Part shown: positions 36,262-47,451 of the stretch, piece after piece
Position numbering within the stretch: the stretch's first letter is position 1
Layout: the number at the start of each line of letters is the position of its first letter
DNA from: Strobilurus pachycystidiatus
Taxonomy: Eukaryota > Basidiomycota > Agaricomycetes > Agaricales > Physalacriaceae
Direction: 5' to 3'
Assembly: GCA_019915135.1 (NCBI GenBank)
Contig: JAHLMK010000013.1
Span: forward strand, 372,001 to 436,000
Length of the DNA: 64,000 nt
Notes under the pieces: model-generated
What the model saw: the letters and a program-made list of their open reading frames with translations, nothing else
The model's database searches: none
What the model was told of the DNA's origin: nothing
Made by a program: the position numbers and the translations under genes

Positions 36262-36498
36262 GGGCGAATTACATCTACAGGGAATAGTATGTGCGTTGAG
36301 GATGAAGGAGCGGTTAGTCGAGTATTACGCGGGTGGTATCAATTAGGGAACATCATGGCGGTCGTGGTCAAAGGCCCAGATAAACACGTCAAAATCGATC
36401 GTCGGCTTCTGCTCTTGGCATCGATCCTCAGTCGATCCTCCAGCGGACGCGTCTCGATCACTGTGCTCCTCTGCTCTAGTAAACAAACAGCGACGACC
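36262..36498. promoter_or_regulatory. Bidirectional promoter, 5-phosphatase / NLR-like gene
   Basis: The ATGs at 36261 (-) and 36499 (+) are 237 bp apart and divergent. No clear TATA element or factor site is recognised. Confidence 0.4.
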
Positions 36499-39400
36499 AT
36501 GGATACCAAAGACAAGCGCGGCTGGCGCAATCGGCTGACACGGAGTCGACCGCATAGCCCTGCTCCTCCCGCAGTGCTGTCCGAGGGCCAGTCGGATGCG
36601 AGCATCGTCTCTCCAGGCCAGACACAAGGGAAGGAACATAAGAAAGGTGCGTCTTTTTACTGATTCCATATCAACTGTTGTTTGAAAGTAGTCGGCAGCA
36701 TCGTTTCTCTCCCTACCAACATCGAAATGGCGGCGCTCATCTAAATCTCCGAGCCCTTCGCCATCGCCATCTCCAATTCCCCAACAACAGAATCTAGTCG
36801 ATACACACTCTCCATGTACGTACCCACCCGAGACCCCGCCGTCTTCTCACTTAGCGCTGCCATGCACAGCTGCACCGCCATTGTCGGGGCAAGCCAAAGC
36901 ACTGCTCAAGAAGCTGGTAGAGGCCACTGGCGGAGTCATCAACGTCAAGAATGCTCTTGTCTGCGTGAACATTGTCAAGGAAGTCGGTGAACTGGCGGAG
37001 AATCTACCAGTCATCAAGGCTGTAGCGGGCATTGTCACGCACCTTCTCAAGGTTGTGGATGTACGTGTTCTGCTCTAAGCCTCTCCTCCCCGTTTGCTGA
37101 CGTGCACCGCATCGTTTACAGGAATATGACCAGTGCCGGGAGTCGTGGGCCCGACTGAAGACGACGCTCGGGACACTTTCCGTATTCATGGCCGTGTTTG
37201 CAAACGAGGCACAAATCCAAGACCTCCCACCCGACTTGTACCTTGCATTCAAGCCGCTTGAGGATACACTCGTGGAGATTTTTCTTGCCTGGATCGAGTT
37301 CAGCAACAAGAACATTGTCATCGTAGGCCTGGATCGCGACGATCTAAAGCGGAAAGGTGATGAATTTGCGAACAAGATATGGCATACACTGGCAGTCCTC
37401 CAGGTGAGCAAGTATCATATTTTGTGTGCACTTTCACTGATTTTGATGTCAGAGTAACCAAACCGTGTACACACGCATTGACAGCGCATACAATCGGAAG
37501 AAACTGGACAAGATTGACGAAGTGCTGGACGAGCAGACAAAGATCATCCGCAACATACACTCACGGATGGTCGGAACTGCAGTTGCTCCAAATGCTGCTA
37601 AAGTCCTTGGTCATTTTTCCTGCCCAGAGCCTTCAAAGTACTTTGAGGGGCGGGATACCATGCTGATGCGCCTCTCGGCCATCTTCTCGTCGCGCGTGGT
37701 CGCACTCATTGGAGACAAGACGTTCTCAGCTCGTATGGAGTCTATTCTCAATATGTTTGCTGGCAATTATGGCATGTGGTACGTAGTGTATCTTATCTGC
37801 AGGCCCCGTCCTTACCTTTTGTTTTCAGCTTTTCCCGCATACACTATGTCAATGCAGGGTCCAAAGAATGTCTCATGGCGGATCTTAAGTCATTCAGCGG
37901 TGCTGCTGAACTCAAGCCTGCCATCTCTGCCATCTCTTCAACTCCTAATCTTCTGCTCATTGTCACAAGCATTGATGATGTGGCTGCTGTCGATCTTGTA
38001 GGCTGCCTTCCACGTGCTCTGGGGCTTTGTGTGTTGTTAGCTGGCACAGACCAATCTTTGGAGACACTTGCATCACCGGGACAATCCTGGCAGTTGGGTG
38101 AGCTTAGTGATGAGGTCCTCATTGAGAGAATGAGGATAACACTAGCCCAGCCAGTAGAGGTCAAAAGGCGGGTGGTGACTCTGGTGGCAAAGGGTGGAAC
38201 AGGAAAGACACAGATAGCAATGAAATTTGCTCATGAGAATCGGACAAAGTATGTGATTCCTGTCTATTTAGTGCATTAGAGCTGATTGGGATTTTGTAGC
38301 TTCTCTGAACTCATCTTTGTAAATGCTAACTCAAAAGAGAAGTTAGCAGAGCAAAACAAGCAGGTCACAGAGCAGCTTGGACTTTCTCTAAGCAGCTATT
38401 TGAATGGAAATACAAGCAATTGGCTTGTTATTTTTGACAATGCAGATGATCCCACTCTTAATCTTTCACCTTTTCTTCCATCTTCTAGCCATGGCAATGT
38501 GATCATTATTAGTCGCATTGTTGATGTTCACGAACATGCATCTTGGGGCTGTGATATTTCTGTTGATGATTTGGAGCAAAATGCTGCTGTTACTATGCTG
38601 CTCTCACGTTCTATCCGTGGCAAAGCAAACTTGCATGATCATGCAGCTGCTACTTGCATTGTCAATACTTTTGCATGTCATGCTTTGGCAATTGCTGTAG
38701 CTGGTGGCTATCTTTCTCACTCTACATGCACAATTTCCAACTATCTTGAGCATTTTCAAGGCCGTCGCAAGGAGCTTCTTGATTCTAAAAGATATCAGGG
38801 TGTGGACAGATATCAAAATACTGTTCTTGGTGCATTTCTTCTGAGTCTTGAGCTCCTTTCTGAAGATGCAAAGCTTGTCATGCAGCTGTGTTCTTTCTAT
38901 CTCTACGCTGACATTCCTGTTGCCATGTTCCATCTTGCTGCAAAAAACTCATTTGAGCTTGAGCTTGTGGGCAATGAAACAGTCTCCACAACTGTGAAGA
39001 ATTTACTTGTCAGATTTTCCACCTGTTCTATCAATGATGCAATTGATGACCTCACAAGACTCTCACTTGTCATATACACTCATGAGAGTGAAATTCTCTC
39101 ATTTCATCCTATTGTTCATGAATGTGTATCTTACACTATTTCCTTTTCACTTGAGGAGATGCAGCAGGTAGCACTCATTATACTTAGCCGTGGCATTCCT
39201 CAAGATGTGTCATCTGTCTCATATACTCTTCGACGATGCATTACTTCACATGCTATACATATTTGGGATGAAAGGTTAACCTTGAACTTTATAAATGTTG
39301 CTATAGCAGATCTTTACCAAGATGCTGGTATGTGGGCAGAAGAAGAGTCATTGCGCCAACAAATAGCACAAATCTTTAAGAAAATCTTGGGAGAGCATCA

Positions 39401-40633
39401 TCCAGACACACTTAGGGCAATGAATAATCTGGCAATTACTTTTAGCTCACAAGAAAAATATGCAGATGCAGAAGTGCTTGGGAAAGAGGTACTTGAGGCA
39501 ATGAAGAGAGTTCTAGGAGAGCATCATCCAGACACGCTTGCAACAATGCACAATCTTGCAATTACTTTTGGCTCACAAGGAAGAAATGCAGATGCAGAAG
39601 TGCTTGAGAGAGAGGTGCTTGAAGCAAAGAAGAGAGTTCTGGGAGAGCATCATCCAGACACGCTTACAACAATGCACAGTCTTGCAGTTACTTTTGGCTC
39701 ACAAGGAAGATATGCAGATGCAGAAGTGCTTGAGAGAGAGAGGTGCTTGAGGCAAGAAAGAGAGTTCTGGGAGAGCATCATCCAGACACGCTTTTGACAA
39801 TGAACAATCTTGCAAATACTTTTAACTCACAAGAAAGATACACAGAGCAAGAAGTGCTTGCAAAAGAGGTGCTTGAGGCAAGAAAGAGAGTTCTGGGAGA
39901 GCATCATCCAGACACGCTTGAAACAATGAACAATCTTGCAATCACTTTTGGCTCACAAGGAAGATACACAGAGAAAGAAGTGCTTGAGAAAGAAGTGCTT
40001 GAGGCAAGGAAGAGAATTCTGGGAGAGCATCATCCAGACACGCTTGAAACAATGAATAATCTTGCAGTCACTTTTGGCTCACAAGGAAGATACACAGAGA
40101 AAGAAGTGCTTGAGAAAGGGGTGCTTGAGGCAAGGAAGAGAGTTCTGGGAGAGCATCATCCAGACACGCTTGTGACAATGTACAATCTTGCAAATACTTT
40201 TGGCTCACAAGGAAGATATGCAGATGCAGAAGTGCTTGGGAAAGAGGTGCTTGAAGCAAGGAAGAGAGTTCTGGGAGAGCATCATCCAGACACGCTTGCG
40301 ACAATGAACATTCTTGCAGCTACTTTTAGCTCACAAGAAAGATATACAGATGCAGAAGTGCTTGGGAAAGAGGTGCTTGAAGCAAGGAAGAGAGTTCTGG
40401 GAGAGCTTCATCCAAATACACTTTCATCAATGGCGAGTCTTGCAATCACCTTCTATAATCAAGAAAAGTATGCAGAGGCAGAGGTGCTTGAGAGAGAGGT
40501 GTTTGAGGTGAGGAAGAGAGTTCTGGGAGAACACCATCCGGATACGCTTGAAGCGATGAACAACCTTGCAGAAACACTTGACAAGCAAGGGAAAAATGCA
40601 GAGGTGGATGTGCTTGCAGTTGACTCTCTGTGA
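36499..40633 (+). CDS. NLR-like STAND protein: helical N-terminus, two NB-ARC-like domains, TPRs
   Basis: Seven exons from the ATG at 36499 (MDTKDKRGWRNRL); about 1,270 residues if one frameshift is ignored. Residues about 50-270 are helical (VKEVGELAENLPVIKAVAGI) and resemble the MLKL-like/HeLo-type N-termini of fungal NLRs (inference). A first NB-ARC-like unit begins EPSKYFEGRDTMLMRLSAIF but has ALIGDKTFSARMES where the P-loop should be. A second unit has an intact Walker A, VAKGGTGKTQIAMKF, and the aspartate-rich WLVIFDNADDPT. Ten 42-residue kinesin-light-chain-type TPRs (KRVLGEHHPDTL...) follow from about 39380. A GA insertion at 39732-39741, (GA)5 instead of (GA)4, shifts the frame in TPR 3, giving a stop at 39797; the remaining repeats are open in another frame to 40633. 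From 38160 on the DNA is much richer in A/T than its neighbours. Fungal NLRs act in self/non-self recognition and programmed cell death. Confidence 0.85.
39376..40625 (+). repeat. Tandem 126-bp TPR-coding repeats
   Basis: Ten units of about 126 bp, each with GGAGAGCATCATCCAGACAC near its start. Units 2-8 are very alike at the DNA level, including synonymous sites; units 1, 9 and 10 are more diverged. This points to recent expansion or gene conversion inside the array. Confidence 0.9.
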
Positions 40634-40884
40634 TTCTATCTCCAGCTTCCCAAGTTCTGGCTTCTTACCAAGTTCTGTCTGTTGATTTTGATATGTGACA
40701 AAGAAGTGCCTTTGTGTCTTGTTTGCAATGTACCTGTAGTTTTATGTATGGCTTGTGTTTCCTACGCTGATTACCTGTCTATATACTTAGTGAAAATTTC
40801 AAGCTTTGAAGATTCTACAATGCCATGGTGTGTCTAACTATTACAGATCAAGAGTAAGAAAGTAAGTGATATGGCTCAAGTATT
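40634..40884. other. Spacer with duplicated 3' flank of AC40
   Basis: No gene. Positions about 40740-40884 align by eye with 44580-44711 (shared TTACCTGTCTA, CTAACTATTACAG, GGCTCAAGTATTGCCCAT), so the duplicated AC40 segment extends through the 3' flank. Confidence 0.6.
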
Positions 40885-42116
40885 GCCCATGACTAAGTTG
40901 TCCTCTGAGTCAACAACTCTACACCAGCATTTTTCTCAGCTAATTTGGTGTGCATGATTGTGATTGCCCTTTGTAACAACCCTCCCGGGACATACTTGCT
41001 TTCTAACTTGATGGTGAGGAATGTCCTGTTTCCTTGAACGGAACAGCTTGTTTCATTGAATGCACTGTGACTCGGACTTACCCATGAGAGACTCAGCTCA
41101 ACAAAGCCTTTAAATTCCAGATGCTGCAAAACCTTGTGACTGACGCCATGCAGATTCATCCTGACTGCCTTGGTCTTTGGGTCAAAACATCGCTGAAACA
41201 TCTCCGCATGTTCCGCCAGTATGGGCTCAAGATCTTCTATGTGTGGGAAGGCTCAGGAGGCGGTCCAATGCCGTTGCGACGGGCTGAGCTTGAGTGGTCC
41301 TTGCTCACGCTCTTGACCGCGTGCAGATCCATCTCGATTTCCTGCCTGGGGCGCAGCGGGGTTGGTCGGCGCGTCTGACGCATCCTCGGAACACGGTGAA
41401 CCTAAAACTTAGATCGGAACCAGGTGTGTGAACCGTATTATTCCAGAAGATAGGACAAAGCAGACATGGGGCATACGATGCAAAGGATAGGTAATCGTAC
41501 TTGTAAACTTGTATGCCTCGTCTCAGTGTCTAAATCGAGAGTAGAGCCCCGTTACAGCGCGGGCGGGTGTCTGCAAACAAGGCCTGCTGCACTCTCGGGG
41601 CGGCATACTAGGTACAAGGATGTGAACACCAGATTGACGTATAGGTCCTCGGGCTCGGTCACGCCCGGCGGGGGATGGGGTTGTACAAGCGATTGAACAC
41701 GATGCCAGTGGTGTTGCGGTCAGTGAGGTGTCGTTCCCCGGTGTATGCATCTCCATCGGCCCGGAATCAACATCGAGCGGGACGTGCGCGGAGCGGCGCG
41801 CGAGAACCTCATCCTGGATGACGGAGTGTTGTTCGGTACGTAGACGTACCCTGTAGCACCTTGAGATCATGATGCGGCGGAAGGCATTGGCGATGAAGGC
41901 ATCCACGCTAAGCAAGTCAGGGTCCACCGAACAATTTGAGAGGCGCTGGACTTATACGTTTAGGTTCTAGCGTCCAAGGGATATCGCCTGTGAGCCATAG
42001 TCGAAGTTGAGTTGAGAAAACACACCTGTTTTCATCATGCGTAAATATTAACCGGGCCAGTCTGTGCTGGTGACACGCTCCCCTTTCGAGACGGCGTTAT
42101 CGATTTCCTGGGACAT
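40885..42116 (-). pseudogene. Decayed copy of RNA polymerase I/III subunit AC40 gene
   Basis: Degenerate duplicate of the intact gene at 44712-45886. Its start (MSQEIDNAV at 42116), the segment VDAFIANAFRRIMIS (about 41890), SVIQDEVLARRS, VDSGPMEMHTPGNDT, and the 3' exon (LESKYVPGGLLQRAITIMHT) are all readable in order on the minus strand. However, there is a stop after about 22 codons (TAA near 42050), several frame changes, and a large loss in the middle. Sequence matching intron 1 of the intact gene survives near 41960-42020, so this is a DNA-level duplication and not a retrocopy. No functional product is expected. Confidence 0.85.
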
Positions 42117-42479
42117 CGCTGCATGCAGGCAGCTGCAAGTCGAGTGAAGCAAAATGTTTGGACGCGATCGAACGGACCTGCCGAATCGAGGGGCTGACAC
42201 TCGGGGTAGGTGCGAATCATTTCACAAGGAACAACCACGACGCAAGCAACGATGGACGCCTACGCGCCGTCACTCGCGACTGACTCTGCCCACCAGCTGC
42301 CCTGAGCACCATCAGAAGCACCAACCCGCCCAAGGCCACGCACCAACGAGAGCAGAGGGAGGCGCGCGACACAGGGATGGAGCGAAGGCGAGGGAGGTGG
42401 TGAAGAGCGCGCGGCTAGCAGAGGGGCAATCGTGGCAGAGGGACACCCAATGCGGAGGGCGATCGAATGTGGAATCGGC

Positions 42480-44395
42480 CTCGACTCCAACTGCACTGCC
42501 TGCCAGACCGAGTGCAACCAGGACGATCGACACCGTCAGACGCTCACACGCAGCTACACCGAGCGCGTCGCGCTCCAGCTTGCACAGCCCTGCTCAACAG
42601 CTACCTGCCCGGCGTCGAGATGGCCAATATCGACGACTTTCTCGAGTGGGACGGCATCGAGATCTCCGACAACCACGCCTCGTCATTCTTTGCTTTCCAG
42701 GCCTCGCCGTTGCGCGCTTCCTTCCGCCCCGCCATATTACTCCAGCCAGATGCCGCCCATGTTGGGTTCTCCCTACAATCCGCCTCCATTCGCACTCTGT
42801 ACCTCGTACTGGCGCTTGGCACTCCTAGTGAGCTCGTCCGAGATGGATTCTGGCGAAAACGCGCAGATGTCACCGGCTTTGATGCGCAAGGTCTTGTCCC
42901 CCGACCGGCTTGCCGCTTGACCGCGATGAATTCATCAGACGCGCTCTGGGAGTCGAGCATGCAAGCTCTCATTCTCTTGAATTGATATCTGCATCCCGAG
43001 GTGAGTCAATTCCTATTCACTTCATTCCGACTGTTCATCTTCTGTGGCAGCGATAGAGTCGCTAGTCGGAAGTCTGGTCCGACCTTCCATCGAGCTTGGA
43101 CTACACCTCGCAAATGAACAGCAGCACACCTTCCTGGAGGAAGAGTGCGAGCTGCGTATCCGCGCTGCCCATCGTTCTTCACGATCGCCGTACTTCTCTA
43201 ATCCTCGGCCGGCCCTTGGGCGTCTCCCACTCTGACGCTTCCATCGCGCATGTCCTCCACACAAGTCAAGGACGTCCGCGAAGACTCTAGCGAGCACTTC
43301 GAGCTCATCCATCGGATCGTCGAGATCCAAGCCGTTCGCCAAAATAGCGACACCATCATACGCAACGCTACGAGCATGGTCGAGTTTAGCAGAGGGCTTC
43401 CGGAGAAGTTCAAGGACCATTTCGCGGCACGGATGGATGAATGGCAGGAAGAGTAATTTGGTACAGGAGATCATGGAGGACGACGGGCCGACGCCGTTGA
43501 GAAATTGGATCTCCAGGATCCTTTTCCTGCGTGATCTGTTCAGCTGTCGTACGCGCATCGTCGGCAGGGTTTTGAATCCGTTTGATTTGACGGTAAGCGA
43601 AGCCATTTTTCAATCCGCGTACTACGCTGATATTTTCCTAGCCATGATCACATCTTCGTGCTCGTCCGCTTCTCCGATATTGCATTTTCATTCAGCTCCA
43701 TATCGCCGCGATGGTTTTACTGTACGGACACATGTCCAAGTCCGTCACAACAGCTTCGGAGGACGCGCCCGACATACTTTCCCGACGTCAACGTCGGTCA
43801 CTTGCTCAACCCGAAGCTCGCGGAGCGCGTCATGGACGTGACAGCGACGACGATGACGGTCTACATTGGCTCGTCAGTGTTTCACGACCATCGTCAACTG
43901 TCCTCAGCGCTCGCCACCGCCTGTAGTCCTCTCGAGACATGTCCCTACAGCACTCATACCCTCGTGGGTGCTTTCTGCATCTACATCGATTACGGGTCCT
44001 TGAGGGACTCATGCGACGGACCCCGTGCTAGGACTGGGAGAAGGACGCATTGAAGAGCTTCGGGCACCACGCGAACAGCCGATGCGTCGGGATACTCGTC
44101 GTAGTCGCGGGGAACGGGCATGGGACGCCGTCGCTGCTGGGGAAGCACGCGCTGCGGGCGTAAGGGGCGCAGATGAACGGAGACGGGGATGAGTCGGCGG
44201 CTGATAGTAGAGGGCACTATAGTCGGCTGCTCGCCGCTGCCCACGCAGGATTCGTACATGTCGGGATGGCCAGGAGTCCAGTGCCCGCCCCATCCATCTG
44301 GTATGGCTACCGTACGGTATGCTCGAGTTGTGTCATCTTGAATGTTGTTCGCTTGTCTGTTGTCGCTTCGATTCGTACTTATAATCACATACCCG
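42480..44395 (+). pseudogene. Decayed partial copy of the Zn2Cys6 regulator
   Basis: Plus-strand relic of the gene at 23484-26595. Matching blocks in order are: NCTACQTECNQDDRHRQTL (42490; first Cys pairs missing), YTERVALQLAQ, MANIDDFLEWDGIEISDNHA, LVLALGTPSE, an intron still present near 42995-43050 with the same ends as in the parent, EEECELRIR, LILGRPLGVSHSD, VKDVREDSSEHFELIHRIVEI, RQNSDTIIRNAT, VILYGH-like sequence near 43720, and the parent's 3' flank (TATGGCTACCGTACGGTATG, 44301-44320). Many deletions and frame changes make it non-coding. It lies between the two AC40 copies, so it was inserted into or generated with that duplication. Confidence 0.85.
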
Positions 44396-44711
44396 AAATC
44401 CATAACGGTCTTCTATCCATGACATCGTCTCGTCTCGTCAATATGAACTTACGTCTGCATTTCCTCCCTATGATCCTATATGCCAATTCTGTATTTAGTG
44501 AATTGTTGACATTCAGAGCACCTTTCATTTTCCATACCATGCCATTGTTTGTTCGATGTGTACTCATTTAGTTTTGTGCATTGCTTATGCATTATTACCT
44601 GTCTACATACTCAATACTTTACTTTTTGACAAAAGTTTTCACACTCTGAAGGTGTTACAATGCTACAGTGCATCTAACTATTACAGCACAAGAGTAAGTA
44701 AGATATGTGGC
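44396..44711. other. Intergenic, 3' flank of AC40
   Basis: No gene recognised. The part from about 44580 is duplicated at 40740-40884. Contains the AC40 3' untranslated region. Confidence 0.5.
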
Positions 44712-45886
44712 TCAAGTATTGCCCATTACGACGTCGTCCTCTCCCTGATTCCTCAACAACTCTACTCCAGCCTTGATCTCGGCTATTTTGGAGCGCATAA
44801 CGGTGATCGCCTCTGGTAACAACCGTTCCGGCGCGTACGCACTTTCTGACTCGACATTGACTGTACAAGATAGTGAGGAACGAGCTCGTTTCATTGAATG
44901 CACTGTGACTTACACATGAAAAAATCTCGCACCCGACTCAGCTCGACGAAGCCTTCGAATTCCGGATGCCGCAGAACCTCGCGACTGACGGTATCGTTTC
45001 TGACGCCGTGCGGATCGACGCTGACCGCCTTAGTCCTTGGGTCGATGTTGATTACGCCCGGCGCGAAACACCGCTGGAACTTCTCCGCGTGTTCCGCCGG
45101 GATGGGCTTAAGTATTTTGATGTGCGGGAGGAGGCGGTACGACGCGGTCGCGACGGGGCTGAACTTGGCGTGGTCCTTGCCCACGCTCTTGACCGCGTGC
45201 AGATCCATCTCGATTTCCTGCCCAGGGCGCAGCTTCGCGAGGACAATGTCGGGGTTGGTCGGCGCTGGAGGAGTGTCTGCGAACATGGACTGCTGCTCGC
45301 CCTCGGGGCGCCAGACTAGGTGCGAGGACAAAAACTCCGAGTTGACATAGAGGTCCTCGGGCTCGGTCGCGCCGGGAGGGGGATGCGGGTTGTGCGAGCA
45401 CACGATATGCACGTTAAAGACGATGGTGTTGCGGTCCGTGGGTGTGTCGTTCCCCGGCGTGCGCATCTCCATGGGCTCGGGGTCGACGTTGAGCGGAACA
45501 AGCCCAAGGCGGTGCGCGAGGACCTCGTCCTGGATGACGGACGTGTTGTTCCAGACGTAGACGTGCTCGATGGCCACCTGTGGCACCTCGGCGATCATGA
45601 TGCGGCGGAAGGCATTGGCGACGGAGGCGTCCACGCCAACCATGTCAAAATCTATCGATCGACCGGAGAGGCGCTGAACTTGCACTTTTAGGTTCTATGC
45701 TTCCAAGGGATATCGCCTGTGAGCCATAGTCGAAAGTGAGTCGAGGAAACGCACCTGTTTGAATTTTGCGAGACTCCATGCGTGGTCTTCGCCGGGATAA
45801 TGGCCGGGATAGTCGGTGCTAGAGATGTTGGTGACACGCTCCGGTTTGATGCCGACGAGACGGCGTTGGTCGATTTCCTGGGTCAT
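44712..45886 (-). CDS. RPC40: RNA polymerases I and III subunit AC40 (RPAC1)
   Basis: Three exons, about 355 residues, from the ATG at 45886 (MTQEIDQRRLVGIKPERV). The alpha-like (RpoA/Rpb3-type) domain is clear: VDASVANAFRRIMIAEVP is the hallmark dimerisation helix, followed by NNTSVIQDEVLAHRLGLVPL. The insert domain carries NTIVFNVHIVCSHN and the assembly domain resumes at DPRTKAVSVDPHGV. Introns lie at about 45694-45753 and 44861-44912. AC40 pairs with AC19 to start assembly of polymerases I and III in the nucleus. Choice of AC40 over Rpb3 rests on the long N-terminus with TDYPGHYPGEDHAW and on the lack of the Rpb3 zinc-binding Cys cluster. The gene is 114 bp from the divergent COG0523 GTPase gene and has a decayed tandem copy at 40885-42116. 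Confidence 0.92.
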
Positions 45887-46000
45887 CGCTGCATGCAGGT
45901 GGAAGGAAGAGTAGCAAAAAATTCGATCGCGATCAGTTTACCACGCCCACAAGTCTCTGTAGACATCGCCGCCTCGACCGCCTCTTTACTTCGTCCCGTC
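45887..46000. promoter_or_regulatory. Bidirectional promoter, AC40 / COG0523 GTPase
   Basis: Only 114 bp separate the two divergent ATGs. The first half is also recognisable upstream of the decayed AC40 copy (about 42117-42175). No TATA box is evident; the sequence near 45960-46000 is pyrimidine-rich on the plus strand. Confidence 0.5.
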
Positions 46001-47306
46001 ATGTCTGCCTCGTCACCGGACAAGTCTTTTATCCCCATTACTGTCGTTACTGGATTCCTAGGCGCAGGAAAAACCTCTCTGATTCTAGCACTTCTGCCGC
46101 AGCTTCCTCCTGATTACAAAGTTGTCCTGCTCAAGAATGAATTCGGTGACGTTGAAGGTACCTCGTCTGACCTGGTCATGCAACGCGATCTTGAATCTGG
46201 ATTCTAGTCGACAGCAAACTGGCCCAGCAATCCAGTCTTACTGCAGTGAGCGAAATACTGAATGGTTGCATGTGAGTTCCCTTTCTAGTCGCGAACTCGC
46301 GATCAATTGTCCATCTGTTGCGAAGGTGCTGTGTCCTCGTCGGACAGATGCAAACTGCGATATTAGAGATCAAAGGTAGCCCGATCTTTGTCATGGACCG
46401 TCCAAAAAGCTCATGATTTAGACAAGTACAGGCCCGACCGCATTATAATTGAATGCTCGTAGGTGACTGCCAACTTTGGCTGTAATCAAGCTTCAATGAT
46501 ATGCGTCTCTACTCCAGTGGATCGGCCTTCCCCGCAACCCTAGCCTTTCAGATCCGCGAAATAGAGAGACAGACCGGTGGCGAACTTAGACTAGATGCCA
46601 TCGCCACCGTGATAGATGCGGAGAATTTCACGGGCTACGAAGACACATCTCCCACAGCCAAGATGCAATCAAGTTACACCGACATCATTCTCATTGTACG
46701 TTTTCTCACACTTTACTGCCGATGACACTCACACTGATTCTATCCCTGTCCCAGAATAAGTGGGAGCATGTGTCAGAGCGGCAGCTGGACACGGTGCTCG
46801 ACCATTTGCATACACTGAACGATACAACGCCGATGGTGAAGTGCCAGGCTCAACCTCAGGGCGGAGTAGACCCCAAATTGATCTTCGGTCTGGAAACAAA
46901 ACTCTTCATGGACAAACTGGGATACGAGGACTCGGCGCATCATGACGAAGTCGAGACTGTCAGTCTTGTACGAGGACCTGCCAGACAGGCGTGTGGATGC
47001 AGTGGACACGAGAACAAACATGATACGGAAGATGTGTGGTGTAAAGATGGCATCACCAAGGAGGCGCTGGAGGTGGCATTGAATGGGCTTTCTAAAGAAA
47101 GTATATGGCGAGTCAAGGGCTTTGTGCGGATTGAACCTGATGGGGCTGTCTTCATCCTGAACTGGGCGTTTGGACGCCATCAGCTGACGCAAATGAAGGG
47201 AGGCGAAGAGTCCTCGGTTGTAAGGCTCACCGTCATGGGAGAAAGAGGAGAAGTACGACGTGCAGTGAGAAGATTTGCGGAGGCCCTCGATGCGCATCTC
47301 GCCTAG
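46001..47306 (+). CDS. COG0523 (CobW/P47K-type) G3E GTPase
   Basis: Six exons, about 345 residues, from the ATG at 46001 (MSASSPDKSFIPITVV). Walker A is TGFLGAGKTS. After the first two introns comes NGCMCCVLVGQMQTA, which contains the CxCC metal-binding motif (C-M-C-C) typical of COG0523 metallochaperones. ECSGSAFPATLAFQI and ILINKWEHVS follow, the latter at the NKxD position of the G domain (NKWE). The C-terminal domain includes a Cys/His-rich stretch (ACGCSGHENKHD). The C-x-C-C codons are assembled across the intron at about 46269-46326. Family members deliver zinc, cobalt or nickel to client enzymes with GTP hydrolysis; which metal cannot be told. The gene is divergent from AC40. Confidence 0.9.
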
Positions 47307-47451
47307 ACCGATAATGCGACCGGGCCGATGTCGTAAATATCACGTGGGAGTAGTGTAGAGAACAATTTCATGTGATAATTTCGATACTGCTTTCACATTC
47401 ATTCTCACCGCCCTCCTTTTCTCCTGGAGGCGGCCCTAGGCCTCAACCATC

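Noticed and set aside
38518..40511. Short alternative-frame ORFs within the TPR array, including minus-strand repeats
   Set aside because: They arise because the 126-bp repeat is open in more than one frame; only the frame giving LGEHHPDTL matches a known fold.
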